Positions 1-14,400 of a stretch of 64,000 nt of DNA are shown piece after piece; positions within the stretch are counted from its first letter, which is position 1, and every line of letters starts with the position of its first letter. Location: contig NC_134431.1 of assembly GCF_030867145.1 (NCBI RefSeq), positions 10,741,089-10,805,088 on the forward strand, in the 5' to 3' direction. Source of the stretch: Opisthocomus hoazin (Eukaryota > Chordata > Aves > Opisthocomiformes > Opisthocomidae). A model generated the notes under the pieces. The model was not told where the DNA came from and made no database searches. It was given only the letters and a program-made list of their open reading frames with translations. Position numbers and translations under genes: made by a program.

Positions 1-2448
1 ACATTTCAGGGATATGGTTTAAGCCTATAAAGGTCTCATGTATATATAAAATTACTTCACATTTTTAACCACTTTAGGGGCATATATTTTGTGTTTCCAT
101 GACATAATGGATATTAAAAAGTAGTAGTTAGAATTGCAATCCCTTCTTTTACGTCCTCTGTTTCTTCTTAGACCTTCACAGTGCAACATCAAAGGAATCT
201 TGATCTCAGAGGAATCAGAATCTTCCAAAAGTGAGATGTATAAAGAGTTTGTAAATGGTATTCAACAATACCAGTATGAAAAATCTACATGGAAAACCCC
301 CCTTTTTACTATGTGACAGTTTTCCATTATAGTTCCTATCTGTGGACAATGTTACTACATTGATGTGAAATTTGTATCACTGGAAACAAGTTTGTATTAA
401 AAAAATAAAATAATAATGGAACAACTCCTAAGAAATGGAAAGGCAGAAGGTAATAATGCAGTACACCATTGGGTGGCAGAGTCAAACAGACATGAGGTCT
501 AGAAAACGTCATTTTTCTCTTTGATCTTCCTGTGTATCCAATACACATTCTGTAGAAACACCTAACATAAATGGTGAAAAGATATGCCAAAGACTGCTAA
601 GATAAACATAAAGCAGAAATCATTTATCCAAAATCACTGATCAATGCAATGGTAGTGAGGAATAATACTGAATTTTTTCACATCACAAGTTGGTGACACA
701 AATACAACATCCACTCAAGATAAAAATATAAATATTAATCTGAATTCTACAATTCCTGTCTTTGGAGATTTTTTAATTCATGATGACACTGTTATTATTT
801 GAATCCTTCTGCATATAATAGCTAAGGAATGAACAGCATATAGTAATACAAACCTAAGTTGTCATCAAAGGGCCAGATTAGTATGTAAATTTGTGTGTTC
901 TATTTACATCCTCTGTTATTCAAAGCATGATACTAAGATGGGAGGGATCTGTTGTACTAAGATAAAGACTTTAAGGATTTAAAGGGCCTTTCTGCATCCA
1001 GGAGTTGGTAAGTTTCTACCACCTTTTCCATTAAATGTAATGGACCAAATTCTGTTCCATTTTTACAACAGGATTCTTATGTGAGTGAGGACTCTATAAT
1101 GACTGAAGAAGAAAGCCATGCTTTGATCCGTTAAATGCACACTGTTACCCAAGTAACATTCCCACTGTAGGTACGACCTGCATGAGAACTGTGTGAAGTC
1201 CTCAAAATTTTGAGAAAATCTCTGGCACTAGAAGAGATTACTTCTTGCACAAAGGGATTGGGTAAGACTCATGCTTTCTGCACACTCTGGCAACCAACCG
1301 GGCTCTTCAGAATGTGCTTGGCATATATTCTTGCTGTCCGCAAAACAACACACTGCATATACCTTATAACATACACCATAGTCCATATACCATGTACCAT
1401 GCCCAGTTACTGGAGATGGTAGACCTTCACAATACAGCAGAAATTTAAATGAATAGGTAGCAATGCCACTATGTATTCAAGGGGAAATGGTTTGCCTGAG
1501 CTTCCAAGGCTCGCCCTTTCGCAGGCAACACCTATGCTAAACTTACTCAACCAGATAAGCAAATAATCCATAGAAATATAGGCAGAAAAATATTACTACA
1601 GCTAATGCCTCTTTTTCCTGGGAGAGGGTAGCAAAAAATATATTATTACACACCTTTTTGTGGGATCACTAGTCAGATATTACACATACAGAGAGACGTG
1701 GTAAAGCAAGCAGAAAAAACCTGGAAAGAAGTCAAGCAAAATACTGTCATCCAAACATTATTTTACACTACACGGACAAGGGCAAACCCAAAAGATCATT
1801 AACAGTGCTTGTCAAAAAGAAGCATAATATACATCATCTTTTGCTCTGCTTATAAAAAGGTTAGTTCCAAAGTTAAAATACCAAGATATGACATAAAATA
1901 ATACATCATCAGAGGCAACAGGGAGACAGAAGAGAGAAGCAGCATTTTCTCTGACTCTACAACGCACTTTCTTTCATGGGGCCATGAGAATTCTAGTGCA
2001 AGTTCCCTTCTTAGCTGAAGCTCAGGGCTTCCTCCACTGGACCCTCAAAGTGTCTTCCTATTTACAGAAGTCACTTCTTAGTCAAGCACATTTGCAACTG
2101 TCAAATCATTACACAAATGACAATACCAGCAATACATTTCCGGCATCAGGCACTTCAAGGCTTTTGCTAAACTAAAAATCGTTATTAAAAGTCAGTAGGA
2201 GTACAACCCAGCATAATCTGAAATATAAAGTGTGCTCTGGTACAGAAGCATATATGTTTCAGTACCAGTAACAGCCTCATATATCTGCTGACGTTATAAG
2301 GGTTATTGTAATAGTGGCTTATTTTGCAGATGAGAAAATTCAGGTTGGAGTCAAAAGTGTCCCTAATTTTCAGTATGTTAATGTTCTACTCATTACAGGG
2401 ACATAATGAAACACACGAAATTCAAACTTCATCATATGAAAAAGCTTT
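1..2448. other. Non-coding intergenic stretch, no gene seen
   Basis: This is AT-rich sequence with only short, random-looking open frames (70 codons or fewer) and no recognisable protein similarity. A weak match to the core of a MIR-type SINE (a GCAGATGAGAAAATT-like string, minus orientation) lies near 2310-2350, but it is too short and diverged to annotate with confidence. Around 1360-1400 there is a loose repetition of CATATACC/CCATGTACC-like words. Nothing else stands out. I infer it belongs to the gene-poor region upstream of PTPN1. Confidence 0.6.
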
Positions 2449-2646
2449 CATACTGTGAGGGTGGTCTAGCACAGGAACAGCTTGCCCTGTGAGGAGCTTG
2501 TGGAGTCTCTGTCATTAGAAATATTCACGACTAGACACAATCCTAAGTAAACTGCTCTTTCTTGGTCCTGTTTTGAGATGAGGAGTTGAACTAGACAACC
2601 TCCAGAGGACCCTTCCAGCCACAAATATTCTGTAATTCTATAATTC
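2449..2646 (+). repeat. CR1 LINE 3' end, 5'-truncated, old
   Basis: The stretch follows the usual order of a CR1 3' end on the + strand: a GTGGAGTCTC-like segment near 2500, a GAGTTGAACTAGACAACCTCC segment near 2584-2603, CCTTCCAGCC just before the tail, and a terminal ATTCTGTAATTCTATAATTC octamer tail. It corresponds to the last part of ORF2 and the short 3' UTR. Many substitutions relative to the younger copies in this window indicate an old insertion. It has no coding capacity. 5' truncation is normal for CR1, which is copied from its 3' end by target-primed reverse transcription. The 5' border is approximate. Confidence 0.85.
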
Positions 2647-5516
2647 CTTCACAAAAACCCCCAAACTCCTAACTAAGCAAATTAGGCTGATTTTATAGAA
2701 ATTATTTTAAGTAATATTTACTAAAAAAGTGCAGAAGATTGGGAAATCACAAACATTAAACAAACACATATGTTTTTTCACTCTAAGTATATGCATGATG
2801 TCCTGAAGGTACCTATCGTTTCAACCAAACCTGGCTTTTCCAGAGACACATTTTTATTTTGGACACATTTTTGTAATAAGGTAACTTTTTGCACTGCCCT
2901 TGTCCACTTGTGTCCTGCTTATCCACAGGGTCTTTTCAAATGTACCCAAACTTTACCCAAGAAAGACATTTTTCTGACATAATTTTTAAACCAATATATG
3001 TTTTATTACATCCAAAAAGTTATGTACACATACCTGTTTACAACACAAAACTTGTAGGGGCTAACCTATGAACTGACCTGACTTTCAGAACATTCCTTAC
3101 AATTTATCTGTATACACAGAGCTGCAAGATCAGAAGACTGCTTTTTCCATCCTTATTTAAAAGAATCAGGGCAGTCCTTGATGAAGTTAATTCACCTAAT
3201 AAACAAGCATTTCTTTTTCAATGTTTCTTTTTGTCAGGACAAATCTCAGCCTGCAGAGTTTACCTTTGACTTCTGCAGCAGCAGGAGGAGGTATAAGACA
3301 TACAGGTCTCAAAGATAGGAATTGTTTCTTATCTTATTTATTATCTCATTATCCATGAAATTTAAAGCAGGACACAGATAATTAAATGCTTCAGCTTCTC
3401 ATAGGACCTGCCCAGTTCATTTTTGTACAGTTTGTTTGAGCATCTAAGTATGAGAGGTTCATCTGGTGATAAGACATGAATGTTATGCTGAATGATCAAG
3501 GAAGGAAAGAATTCTAGTTTGGGCAAGAGAAGGTGAAACAAGGGCGCAGTGACAGAATCCAGGGCAGAGGAACTAAACTGCTTCTGATGTTGCACTCCTT
3601 GGACTCTAACTGGGTCCTAGCAGAACATGGAGCCACTGGGATCTAGCTCGTTTGACCGTACTGTTGCAGAATTTCAGTGTCCCAGGGAGAGTTTATGCAA
3701 TGATATCTAAATCTGATGTGAAGTTGTCTAAAGAAACGATTCTGACAAAAGGCACATACAGAATGATACATCAAACAGAACAAAAAAGAGTTCTGTCTCC
3801 TTTACATTAAGGCTGTCTTGCTTAATTTCATTTCTGTAGAACCTTGTCTTGGAACAGTACAAATTAGTTGCTTCTCTTTATGCTGTGTTGACACATGAAA
3901 GGAAATCTTCCTGGACAATGCTGTTGTAGGTAATTCAGCCCTCTGAAATTAGTGGTAACTCCCTCCAGGAGTCTTCTCTAATGCTGATTAGCTTACCTGT
4001 TTCTCTACTTAAGATTCAGCTTGCATATAAGTTACAACACAGAATATTCACCAAGCAGCCGTCAGTGAAGACTAACACAAGACAATCTCTGAAAATGTCA
4101 GCCTTAACTTCCATACGGATTTTGCTACTTTTAGAAGAGATACACTTGAAAAACAGAAATAATGATACATATTCACACTTGTAAAGACTTTGGCAAAATA
4201 AAAGTGAGGAGCACAAGGATAAATAATATAATTATTATCTTCTACAAATCTAAATTATGAGACAATGTAGAGTTAAAAAAGAAAATTCAATCAGCTATCT
4301 CTCTTAACACATGTTGCAAACACTTGTATTTCTTCTTTTCCCAGCTTTGCATTCTCTGAAGGACATTGTAATTTATTGTCTCAAGCCATATTTGGTATTC
4401 AGTGCCTGCAGAAGCTTGTGAAAAAAAGATCTGTTTGTTACATGAAAATGAAAACATATTGTGGTTTCACCTCAATTTCTTTCCTTCTCCCCCACTTCTA
4501 AAGAGAAGAGACAATTTCAAGAAGCAGGAAAAGTAAACAAGTAAGACATACAAAAATACACAAACACAAATACAAACAAAACCAACGCCTAAGTTTGGAA
4601 AAAAATGGAACTTCTGCCTGGGGTAAAGTATGTAAAAAGTGGTGATTTGTTCAAGGGCAAAATTTTGGCATTTTTCTTTAGCTTCAAGTAAATAAATAAG
4701 ACAAAGAAAAGTCTTTTCATTTGATTGTTTTACAGTGCCTGGGGCTATGTACATTGGACACTGCAACTGTTTTCATTTAGGGATGAGTGAAGTGGTTCAA
4801 TTAAAACATGAGCAGTTCTGAACCTTTGCTGTGAATAAAACAGAATATTTCTGGGGAGGTTCAAGGAAGTCCAGTTAATTGTCATTATTTACCTCTTTGT
4901 ACTTATGTGTTGTAACACTGTCTGGATTCAAAAGTGTCACCATATAAGCCAGTCCTATTATATTGTGCTTAATTCTGCTGATCAGAACAGTTTGAATTGG
5001 TTGGGCTAGCAGCATGGAAATTTTGGAGAAATAATCCAAACAAAACGTGAAATTTTGAAGTCCACCCATTACAAAGTTCCCACACCCACTACTGTGCCCT
5101 TTACTTCTGTGGGACAAAATGAGCTGTTGCAATTTCTAAGGAAAAGAGCACTGGAGCACCAATGCCTCAGCGTAGGTCTACACTACAGACCTCTGGAGCC
5201 ATATATCGCATAGGTGAGAGGAGTGAAGAGGTGCACGAGATGTGCTAGGAGAAACCCATAATGTACAAACAAAGCAGTAAAACAGCACTTCACCGGTATG
5301 TATGACTTGTTCTCTGGAAGGATAGTTGCATTATATCACATTTCACTGCACTGCTTTAGTACAAAGTACCAGCACTGTCACAATTATGCTACAGCACCTT
5401 TAGCTCTACAGCTTCTTAGCATTTCTTCCCCCGTAAAGGCCTCTTACTGGAGGCATAAGTAAGCATCATCTTACTGCTTTGAAGCCAGGTATCTCAGTGA
5501 GCTACAACCAGTGGAA
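2647..5516. other. Non-coding intergenic stretch, no gene seen
   Basis: AT-rich sequence between two CR1 fragments. The longest open frame here is about 99 codons on the minus strand (4467-4766). Its composition is low-complexity and hydrophobic, it has no recognisable domain, and it is most likely chance. No repeat, RNA gene or promoter could be supported. Confidence 0.55.
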
Positions 5517-5596
5517 CAGAATCACAGAATCACAGAATGTTAGGGGTTGGAAGGGACCTCTGTGGGTCATCTAGTCCAACCCTCCTGCCTCTCCTC
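5517..5596 (-). repeat. CR1 LINE 3' tip (short fragment)
   Basis: Read on the + strand, this starts with AATCACAGAATCACAGAATG, the reverse complement of the CR1 octamer tail. It continues with a GGTTGGAAGGGACCTCTG-like segment and a CATCTAGTCCAACCCTCCTG segment, which is the CR1 3' UTR. The match stops soon after, so only about 80 bases remain. The sequence is nearly the same as the 3' end of the long CR1 at 51297, including the GACCTCTGTGGGTCATCTAG string, so both copies probably belong to the same or a closely related subfamily. Confidence 0.9.
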
Positions 5597-8084
5597 TGTT
5601 CTGTAATCCCTCTGTGATAGCTGTTTCCCACATCATGATACAAGTTCCTCGGATCACTGCCCACTCACAGTCAGCTGCAAAATAAAGACTCAAAGCTACA
5701 ATGCCAAAACTCTAAGAAAATTAAAGACATGCTAACAGACAGAACTGACTGCAAGCCCTCCTATGGATCACAACTTCACCAGCTCAACCAGTTCTTCTGG
5801 CTCCACTGAATTTGACCTGAGAGACTGGCTGCTAACTGTCTGACACCCCAAGTGCTGTTAAGGGCAGGATGTATACATAGATATCCCAGCCAGATTTGTC
5901 ACAGGTCATATAAAGCAGCATTTTTTCACTGACAATATCCTCACACAGGATACCCTGAACAATTTTGCTTTGTTTGCTTCTGGTTCTTCAGAAAAGGATG
6001 GAAGCCACTGTTACTGCTCACGTTCTAACCTGTTTCATATGCTGAGGTGTGCACTGTCCTGTACTGTTTGCTACTCCAGTCTTTTCTCTGTATCCAGTTC
6101 TGCACTAAACTTTGCTCATTTGAAAGGTTAAAAGACTACTTCTCTTCATACTGTATTGAAGAGAATTGTCTCAGAGATGGTATCATAACTGCATGTGAAG
6201 AGATCATTCACCTCTGAAAGAGCTCTCAGCCTCAGATATTTATGGTACACCATTTATAGTAGGTACAATTACATCCAATAAAGCTGGAGGTTAATTGGTG
6301 ATGGCAAAGTTATATGCAAGACTAACAATTAAATAATTGTACTGGGTCAAGAAAGAAAAACAATTTGAGCCAGTCCTACTTCATAATTTTCAAAACAAGA
6401 TGCAGAAGAAAACAGTATCACCATCTTCTTGAGGGACAGGGTGTCATTATTGTTCTCCTCTTATTATGTTTTTATTCTCCCAATTAGAAAAAAAGAGGAT
6501 CACAAAATATCTTCTTTCTTCATTGTCCAAACCAGGCTGGTCAGATGGATACTGTAGAGCATGACCATCATTTTTAGAGGCTTGTATTTAAACCCAGACT
6601 TTTCTGCAGGCACTTAACTACTACTGTGAATAGTCCCACTGATTCCAAAAGCATAGCCAAAGTAATAAAGGTAAGCACATGCGTAAATACTTGCAGCATT
6701 AGGCCTAAATTACTGAATTTAGTCACTTACGTGGAACAATAATTTTTATGTATCTTCGGATTAATCTGGCATGAAAAACACATTTGCCACTTTACACAAT
6801 ACTCAGGGAGTCATATTTTCACCAAGATACGTGAGTCCTTTCAAAGAAGCAAGTAAATACATTCAAGAATCCAGGCATTTTTCTACAACAGGGTATTGTG
6901 CATCTTTTGGATGTCAAAATAGTTGTAACTGTTATAACTGTTTCCTACCAAATGGAAGACTTAAAAACGTGCCTTTATATTCATGCAAGAGCAGCAGCAA
7001 ATAGCAAAATCCATTTTAAAATATGTTTTCTTTTAATCTGGATTACAGTGTTTTTTATTTATGAAACAGTAAAACTTTATTATCATAATACTTTATGAGT
7101 GTGCAGATTTGTTCATTTAAGGATTGGGATGCTTAGTACTGTTCTTTACTGTGTCCTATAAAAGAGCCCAGAGTACTGTCAGAGAGTCCTTAATTCAGCA
7201 GTTACTGGCTTTACAGATCAGAAGGCTTGTCATGGAGCCCAGCTGGCATACCACATCATTGTTCTCTCTTTGACAGCTCTTGCACCACTGATCCTTCACA
7301 TAATTCATCAGTGTTATCTTCCACATGTGTATTGGTTTATTCCTTATAAATTCAAGAGCATGCACTGTTCTCCTGCCAAATCTATGCATTAGCTAACTTT
7401 TGTGGTTGTTCTAAACATTCGGTTTACTCTTTCCGTACACCCAGCTGTTGAAGAATTCTGTGTAATTAAACTGAAGGTGAGCGTGTACAATATTGTCATA
7501 GAAAGGCTATTCCTATTATGTTAATTTGGTCATTAGAAAGGACACGGAAACGGGTTCACCTGTTCTGTTCCATTCCAATATAGGTGCAAGATGACGGAAA
7601 GCCTCCAAATAAAAACTGTTTCATGTATTCTAGGATCTGACTGAGAAAGCCTTCCCTAGCAAAGATTCCATAGTCCAATTGACCTCATAGATGTTTTCTT
7701 CATATCTGATTCTATAACCTTACCATAAATTTAAAAATATTATCTATTTTCTTGCTAGTTCTTTATCTTGGTACTCAACACAACAAATAAATTACCCCAC
7801 TTCAGTAGTCCTTCTTTATGCCATATGCAGAGTGGGGAGAATTTTTTTAAGTATCCAAATAGTTTGAATTTAAAATAAATTGTATTTTGCTTATAAAAGA
7901 TATTCTTTTTCATAATTTTAGCCACGATACTGGTTTGCTTCTTTCTTTGCTTTTTTTCTGAACTAAGTAGAGTGAAAATTTCACGTGTCTGTTTCCACAA
8001 TACTGCATAAACTCTCCTAAGTGGAGAATACACTGTTAGCACTACCAACGCAGTCAGAGATCTGCAGTACCTCTGGAGGGGGAA
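5597..8084. other. Non-coding intergenic stretch, no gene seen
   Basis: AT-rich sequence with only short open frames (up to 97 codons at 7755-8048, minus, lysine- and phenylalanine-rich and typical of AT-rich DNA). No protein family, repeat family or structured RNA was recognised. Confidence 0.55.
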
Positions 8085-8445
8085 CGGACCCCAGCTTAGC
8101 CTAGAGAAGAGGCAGCTCAGGCGACCTTCCAGTAGTTAAGAGGAGATAATTGAGAATCCAGAGCAAGGCTCTTTACTGCGGTGCATGGTGGGAGGAGGCA
8201 GAGGTCAAAACTGCAATTGGAGCTTCTGACTGGATATACAGAAAACATTCTTCACTGAGAAGGTAATTAAGCACTGGAACAGGCTGTTGAGACAGGTTAT
8301 GGGATCTCCATCCTTGGAGGTTTTCAAGACCACACTTACAAAGACATAAGCAAACCAGTCTAAATCCAGTGCTGACTCGGCTTTGAGCAGGAGCTGAACT
8401 AGAGAACTCCCCAGATTCTTTCCAATCTAAATGATTCTATGATTT
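8085..8445 (+). repeat. CR1 LINE 3' portion, 5'-truncated
   Basis: The + strand carries a CAGCTTAGCCTAGAGAAGAGG-type string, which in CR1 encodes the conserved segment of ORF2 that reads [12 protein letters not shown] in the long copy in this window. Then come an AAGCACTGGAACAGGCTG segment, an ATCTCCATCCTTGGAGG segment and a terminal AATGATTCTATGATTTG tail. The reading frame is broken by many changes, so this is a fossil of the last part of ORF2 plus the 3' UTR. The 5' border is uncertain by a few tens of bases. It lies in the opposite orientation to the 5517 fragment. Confidence 0.85.
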
Positions 8446-11400
8446 GATGACTGTCTGTGTGATCGAGGATGGGGCTAAGACCTCAGGGACTAAATAAAAA
8501 TCCTTCAGCTGTCTCTTTATTGTAGCTCATACTGCTTCAGAACTACATCAAACCAGGCTTTGCACATGCTGCCATTAAGTACAAGGGAACTACTGTGGCA
8601 TGGGTTTAGCTACACTTCATTCTCAGGGACTAAATGATACAATATACATCATCTACCACTGAATAAATTATAAATGAGAAGAGAAATGCTATGAAGTTAC
8701 CTTATTCTTCCTTCTCCTGAAAGGACTCAAACATTAGGAAACAATGAAAATGAATGGGCAGTAAATTGAACATTAGCTTTCAGCTGAGAGAGACATTTTA
8801 CGAGAAGATTTTCATAAAATTCAGAACAAAAACTTAGGGTCAAAATTTTATCAGCATTTTGAGCTTACTGAATTTACAGAAGTAAATTCTGATTTGAATT
8901 ATAATTTTGATCCCTCAGCTTTGCAAATGTAGATAAGTGTATTGCCATGCAGAGTTAATCATGCATTATTTTTGAAAGAAATGCATACTACCTGAGCTCA
9001 CAGAAATTTTTATAACTTGGAATTTGTCCTCCCTTTCAGTTTCTGAACACTAGATAGTAGCTATTCCAGGCACAGGGTTCTTTCTCTCACTATATTTAGA
9101 ATTTAGTAGCCACTATGCATTGAATCACATCCTTCTTCCTTCACAGTTCAAGTGATTATAATTGGTTCTGAACTTGAAATTTATCAAAATATTTTTCCTG
9201 AGTTGCTGTACATAGCGTGAACCTGCTCTGAAGTTCCTTCTAGTCCTATTAAGAAACACTGACAAGTTTACATTCGCCAGTTGACTGAATATTACATGAA
9301 GATTCCTGGCTCTGAAAGAGGCAACTACAATGTGAATTGAAAAATCCATTCATTCATTCACTCCTTCCCAGCAGCATTCCTTGGACTGGGGCCAGATACC
9401 ATTTGACGTCACAGCTCTAACCAGGAACATAATGTGCTGGCACTGGGACAAAAATTTTACTATGGAAAAAAACAGCAACAAGTAGAAACTTCTCACAGTA
9501 GCTGGGGAGAGTGAGTTAAGAGAATGAGATTGAGGGCAAATCAGCAGAAAATTAAATGAACTATGACAGGCCTAATATTTTGCTTTTGTTTTTCTGCACA
9601 GCACCTTCTTAAGTTAATACTCCAAAGTACTAATCTTATTAACACAAATAGCACACAGAGTGAAAGGATGTCCTTAAATACTTTTTACTTCCCATTCTAC
9701 TTTTCGTAGCACTTCCTGAAGTATTACAAAAAGTCTGTTCTTTCATGTCTTTTACTTTAAATGATTTGAAACAAAATAATCCAAAGATTTTTTGGCCTGC
9801 AATAGCTAGTTTTGTATTAAAAAAATCTCAGTTCTGTTTATTTGAGTTAAATATTAAACAGGTCTTTAAGTAGAGACTGAAAAAGTTTGCAGTGTTAAGT
9901 TAATACGCAAAATCCAGAAAGCAGGTTAAGGACAGAAAAACAATCTTTCTAGTCTTTCATACCCACAGCTAAGGTGCTTGGGAAAAAATGAAGGCCAACA
10001 AGTTTCTGAAATACTGCTAAGCATGGAAAAAAATTAAAAATACAATCAAATCTCGAAAAGACAATGAAATATTTGGATAGCATCAATTAAAACTGGTGTT
10101 GCTGATACAAATTTCGAAAGCCAGACTGACAACCCCCAAACCACACCTGGCTGGGAACACCAAAAGCTTCCCAGAGTAGCACTCCTAGATCTTGAGGGTC
10201 TGCTGAGAGACTCCAGACCTGAGCTGATGCTGGAGACTGAAAGAAGGTGCTCCCCTTCCAAGTTCCCTTTTAAGAGCTGTGATCCCCATGGGTGGTGCAC
10301 TGGTATGAGGTGCCTGTCACTTACAGTCCATTTCTGAATTGTCACTGATAAGCAGTCTGTTTTTTGGGAAGTACCTTCACCTGTCTAAAAACTGGATTAA
10401 TATTACTGAGTTCCCTTACAAAACACCTACAACAACTACTGCTAAAAATTCTATACAAGAATTAAAATTACTGTTACTGCTTGTTGTAGTCCTAGATTGT
10501 TTTCATAACATGAAGCTGAAGAGAAACTTGACTGAGGCTTAACAAGCCTCACACATCTCACACATCACAATGACTAATGGTCATGTTAAAATTTCTGTCA
10601 CTACTAGATTTAAACCTGTGACCTACAGATCAGACTCTGATTCAGATCCTGTCATGTGACATTGGCTTTTTGGAAAAGTCCAACAAAGACATCAACAATC
10701 TGTAGTAAAACTGAGGATCTGCAGAGCTGAGGATGTCCCTCACGGCCATTACCTCCCATCAGATTCTCCTTACTGACTCTAGGTAGAGAAATGTCAGGGG
10801 TAAGACTGGCTGGAGAGAAGGGAGCACCATCAGAGATCTGACATACAATAAAAATACTTAGTGGATATTAAAAACTTGTGAAACTAACTTGCACTAATAA
10901 TCAAAATGGCAAATGAAACCTAGCAGAATTTTCTTCTAGAGAGAATTATCAGACCCTGTTCCCCAGAGCTGTATGTTTTACATCAGTCGCTGATTGTGTT
11001 TTGTTTCCCTCACAACATTTAATTCCATACACTACAGTGACACTTTCCAATCACACCACACCATCAATTTTATTTACAAAATTTAGTTTTGTTCACTTCT
11101 AACTACATAGTTTATACGTGCAGATCTACTTTCTCAGTGTTTCTAAATTTATTAAGCAACCAAGTTAAAACGTGTCTGCAGAGGGTTTTTTGTGTAGAAT
11201 ATTTGTGCAGTTCAAAAGCAGGTATCCGATTCATCAAATTCACTGCTGTACAAGAGGACATTTAGAAATTGGACGTAAATGTGTTAAATATGTTTGATGT
11301 AGACTGTTAGTCATTTACAATTTGTTTTAATAAATGTGCACATTCAATATTTAAAAAAACCCACTGAAGTATTCCTACAAGTTCTACCATTCTTCAGAAT

Positions 11401-14400
11401 ACTGACATTTCAAATTGTATTGCTTTCAGTCCAAAATGGATGCTCTGAAGTTCTTGGACTCAGCATCCAACTACTCAGTTACTGTATGTGGCATCCAGTG
11501 CCTAGTTTTTGGAATCCAAACCTACGATTTACGTCCAGTGCACTAGATCAGATTTTGGCTCAACCCAGTGCCCTGTACCTGGAGAACTTTGAGGACATCA
11601 AGAATACAATGCAGGCTTGGACAATTTGTTAGAAACTTGAGCGTTGATTTTGAAAATCACTCTGAAATTCTAAAAAATAGAAAAAACTAGAAATCAGTGT
11701 TTATTTTAAATGAGTGTTCCAGAATATTCCACAGAATTACCCAGAATGGATAATTAGCTGAGCAGTCCCAAAGACTGCTGAGCTGATAATGTGGAACTAG
11801 GGCCTTTACGAGAATTTTAATAGCATCGAAGTTTTAATTCCTGGATTCTTTCGAGAGTTCTAGTCACTGATACCCAAAGTTATATCATTCCAGCCATTGA
11901 CTTGTAGAAGTTTATAGAAGATCTATAAATCTCATGGTGGCCTACATAGAATTAATTTTGGAAAACAGAATTTTTATTTTACAGTTATTTAAAATTTTAT
12001 CATCAAGAAACTCTTCTTCTGAAGACGACCATCACCTTCCTGTTTGTTGGAGTTCTTGGGCTCTTCACAGGAAATGCTGGGTTTCAATTACGTTAGAATT
12101 GTTCGGCAAATAATACCAGACAGCTCTCTGTATTTCAGTGCCTCTTCAGGGACTATGTTCCCATTCAATCCAAAACAGGAGGGACATCTTGGGAATGAGC
12201 TATGTACATCCTTCAGTGGTTTCAAGCTAAACTAGAATCACGCACAGTACATTGCATGTACATTCCAGCAGCCAGTTTCACCATTTTCTTTTGGCCTAGG
12301 TCATGACCATCAGACTCACAGCATTAATGTGTGGAGTGTTCAAATCCCTGTTCAGCTGAATATACCCAGTCATTAGAGACATATGAAGTGGAAAAAGTTC
12401 ACAAACATCGTGTTTTGTTGAAATCTGGAACTACTTAGGCTGAAATTAAACAAATACGGACAATAGCATACCCAGTCTGCATGGAAAAAACGCCCTGCCC
12501 AAAGTACAGATATCTGTTCCATTGAGAGTTTCAACTGGGCTGCCAACATCTAATAAATCTCTCATACATCTTAGTTTTCTCATTACCTCTGTAACCTGCT
12601 AATTAGCAGTAGCAATATAGGTACATTTAACTGTAGATGATGAAATTCTTAGTGATAAAATTCAGTGCTGCTAAAATATCATCCTGTCTGGTCACGGGAC
12701 AGTCTCCATGATGTGAACGATAAGCTACATCTAACCCCATCCATGATGGATTAATTGAAGTGATTTTTTTCAAGTCATATTATCACTGAGAAATTTATTC
12801 TGGCTTCAGAAATGTTCAGAAATGTCTCAGTTAAAAACCCACAAACCCATCTGGGCACTCTTTTTGTACCTAAGTTGCAGTATGTGTCAGGCTACCTAGA
12901 AACACTCCAGTGTTCTAGATTTGCACCTTCTCCGACCAGGCAAACAGATCACCCAGCAGGTTAACTCGTCCAGTTGCTCAACTGTTAAGCATCAAAATGC
13001 TTAGCACGTTTGGTGTTCTCCCCCAAGTTACCAAAAAGCTGATCACATTGCCTGATGTGGAAAAAAAATATTTCCTATCAATTTTACATTATTTCATGAA
13101 GTCAAAATTAAAGGTAGTTGTGAAACACAAGTTTCCTAATCTCATAACATATAAACCGTAATCGTAACATTCTTTTTCCATCCGCTTTGTAATCTCTTCT
13201 TATTGACTGCTCTTAGTTTGAGCACTAAAGACTATATTTTCAAAGAAGTCACAGTTTAATATCTTAATATATAACAGGTACTCTGCTAGCTACACATCTC
13301 ATCAAGCCACTTCTATTGGACCAAAGTTTCATTATTGAGCATTTACTATTGTTTGGGCAACAGTACTGTACTTCTCCCATGCCTGGCTTTACATTGACAT
13401 AAGCTGCTTCACAGGAGTGAAAAAAAATAAAATAAGTAATTCACAAAACTTACTCAATTCAAGATTTTCCACAGTCCTCTGAACTTTTAAGCTCTCATGC
13501 AAAATTCTGACCTCACCTCAGATGGATTTTGCCTGAGAACAGACTGGATTTTCTCTAATACTTAAAAAACTGCTCTACTGCAAAAACAATTGATTGGATG
13601 CTGCTTGTGAAATCATTAATCTGACAAGTTCTATGATACTTTGAATAACTTATTTAATGGATTTTCTCTTCTTCGTTATTTATTTGGGATCAATGGCTTA
13701 TGTGCAGAATGCACGTAAACACAAACAAGCCCAAATTATCTTATTGTCCAAACACGCATTTTTTGTTTTGGGTGTACACAGCCCCCATCTATTGTAACAT
13801 ATGATATACTGCCAGAATTTCAAGCCATTAGGTGGGTCACGTATCCCATGGCATTGTTCATCTGGGTAACAGATGTAGGACAAACACAACATCATACATC
13901 GTACATATCCTAAAGAAGGAAGAGTGAAACCAAGATGCATGGTAAGAAGCCTTTCTATTTAAACTACTTATGGCTGGACAGGAAAAAATACATGAGAAAA
14001 ATCCTGAAATATCAACATTTAGTTGCGTTACGGACTGGAACAAACTGCAGACCTTCAATTTTTTTCCAAGACTAGAACATGTGCACATAACCCTTGTACA
14101 TGCAGCCAAATTTCAAACACCCATTTCCTCAAGGCACTTCTCTGAGACACAGGAGACAAAAGCGCCTGTTGTGAGTGACAGCACTAACTGCTGGATTCTT
14201 GATTTTCCAGAACAGGAGAGTGTCTCACATTCTCTTACTTCAACTAGATATTCCATTCCGGATCTCAGAAGTTTTCTGAAAAATGTACAATATGTCCACA
14301 AGGGTTTTCTCTTCTAACAAAACAGCATTTTTAGACAAAGAATGTTTTACTTAAAAATTGTCAACCAGCACTCATTCATTCCTCTTACAAGCTTAGCTAT

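Noticed and set aside
2300..2355. MIR-type SINE fragment
   Set aside because: Only about 30 bases resemble the MIR core, which is too little to separate from chance without an alignment.
10600..10640. B-box-like word on the minus strand (GGTTTAAATCT) as a tRNA gene or SINE
   Set aside because: No cloverleaf stems or A box at the right distance, and two mismatches in the box itself.
13970..14317. 115-codon + strand open frame
   Set aside because: No recognisable domain, opposing overlapping frames on the minus strand, no splice or promoter context. Likely chance.
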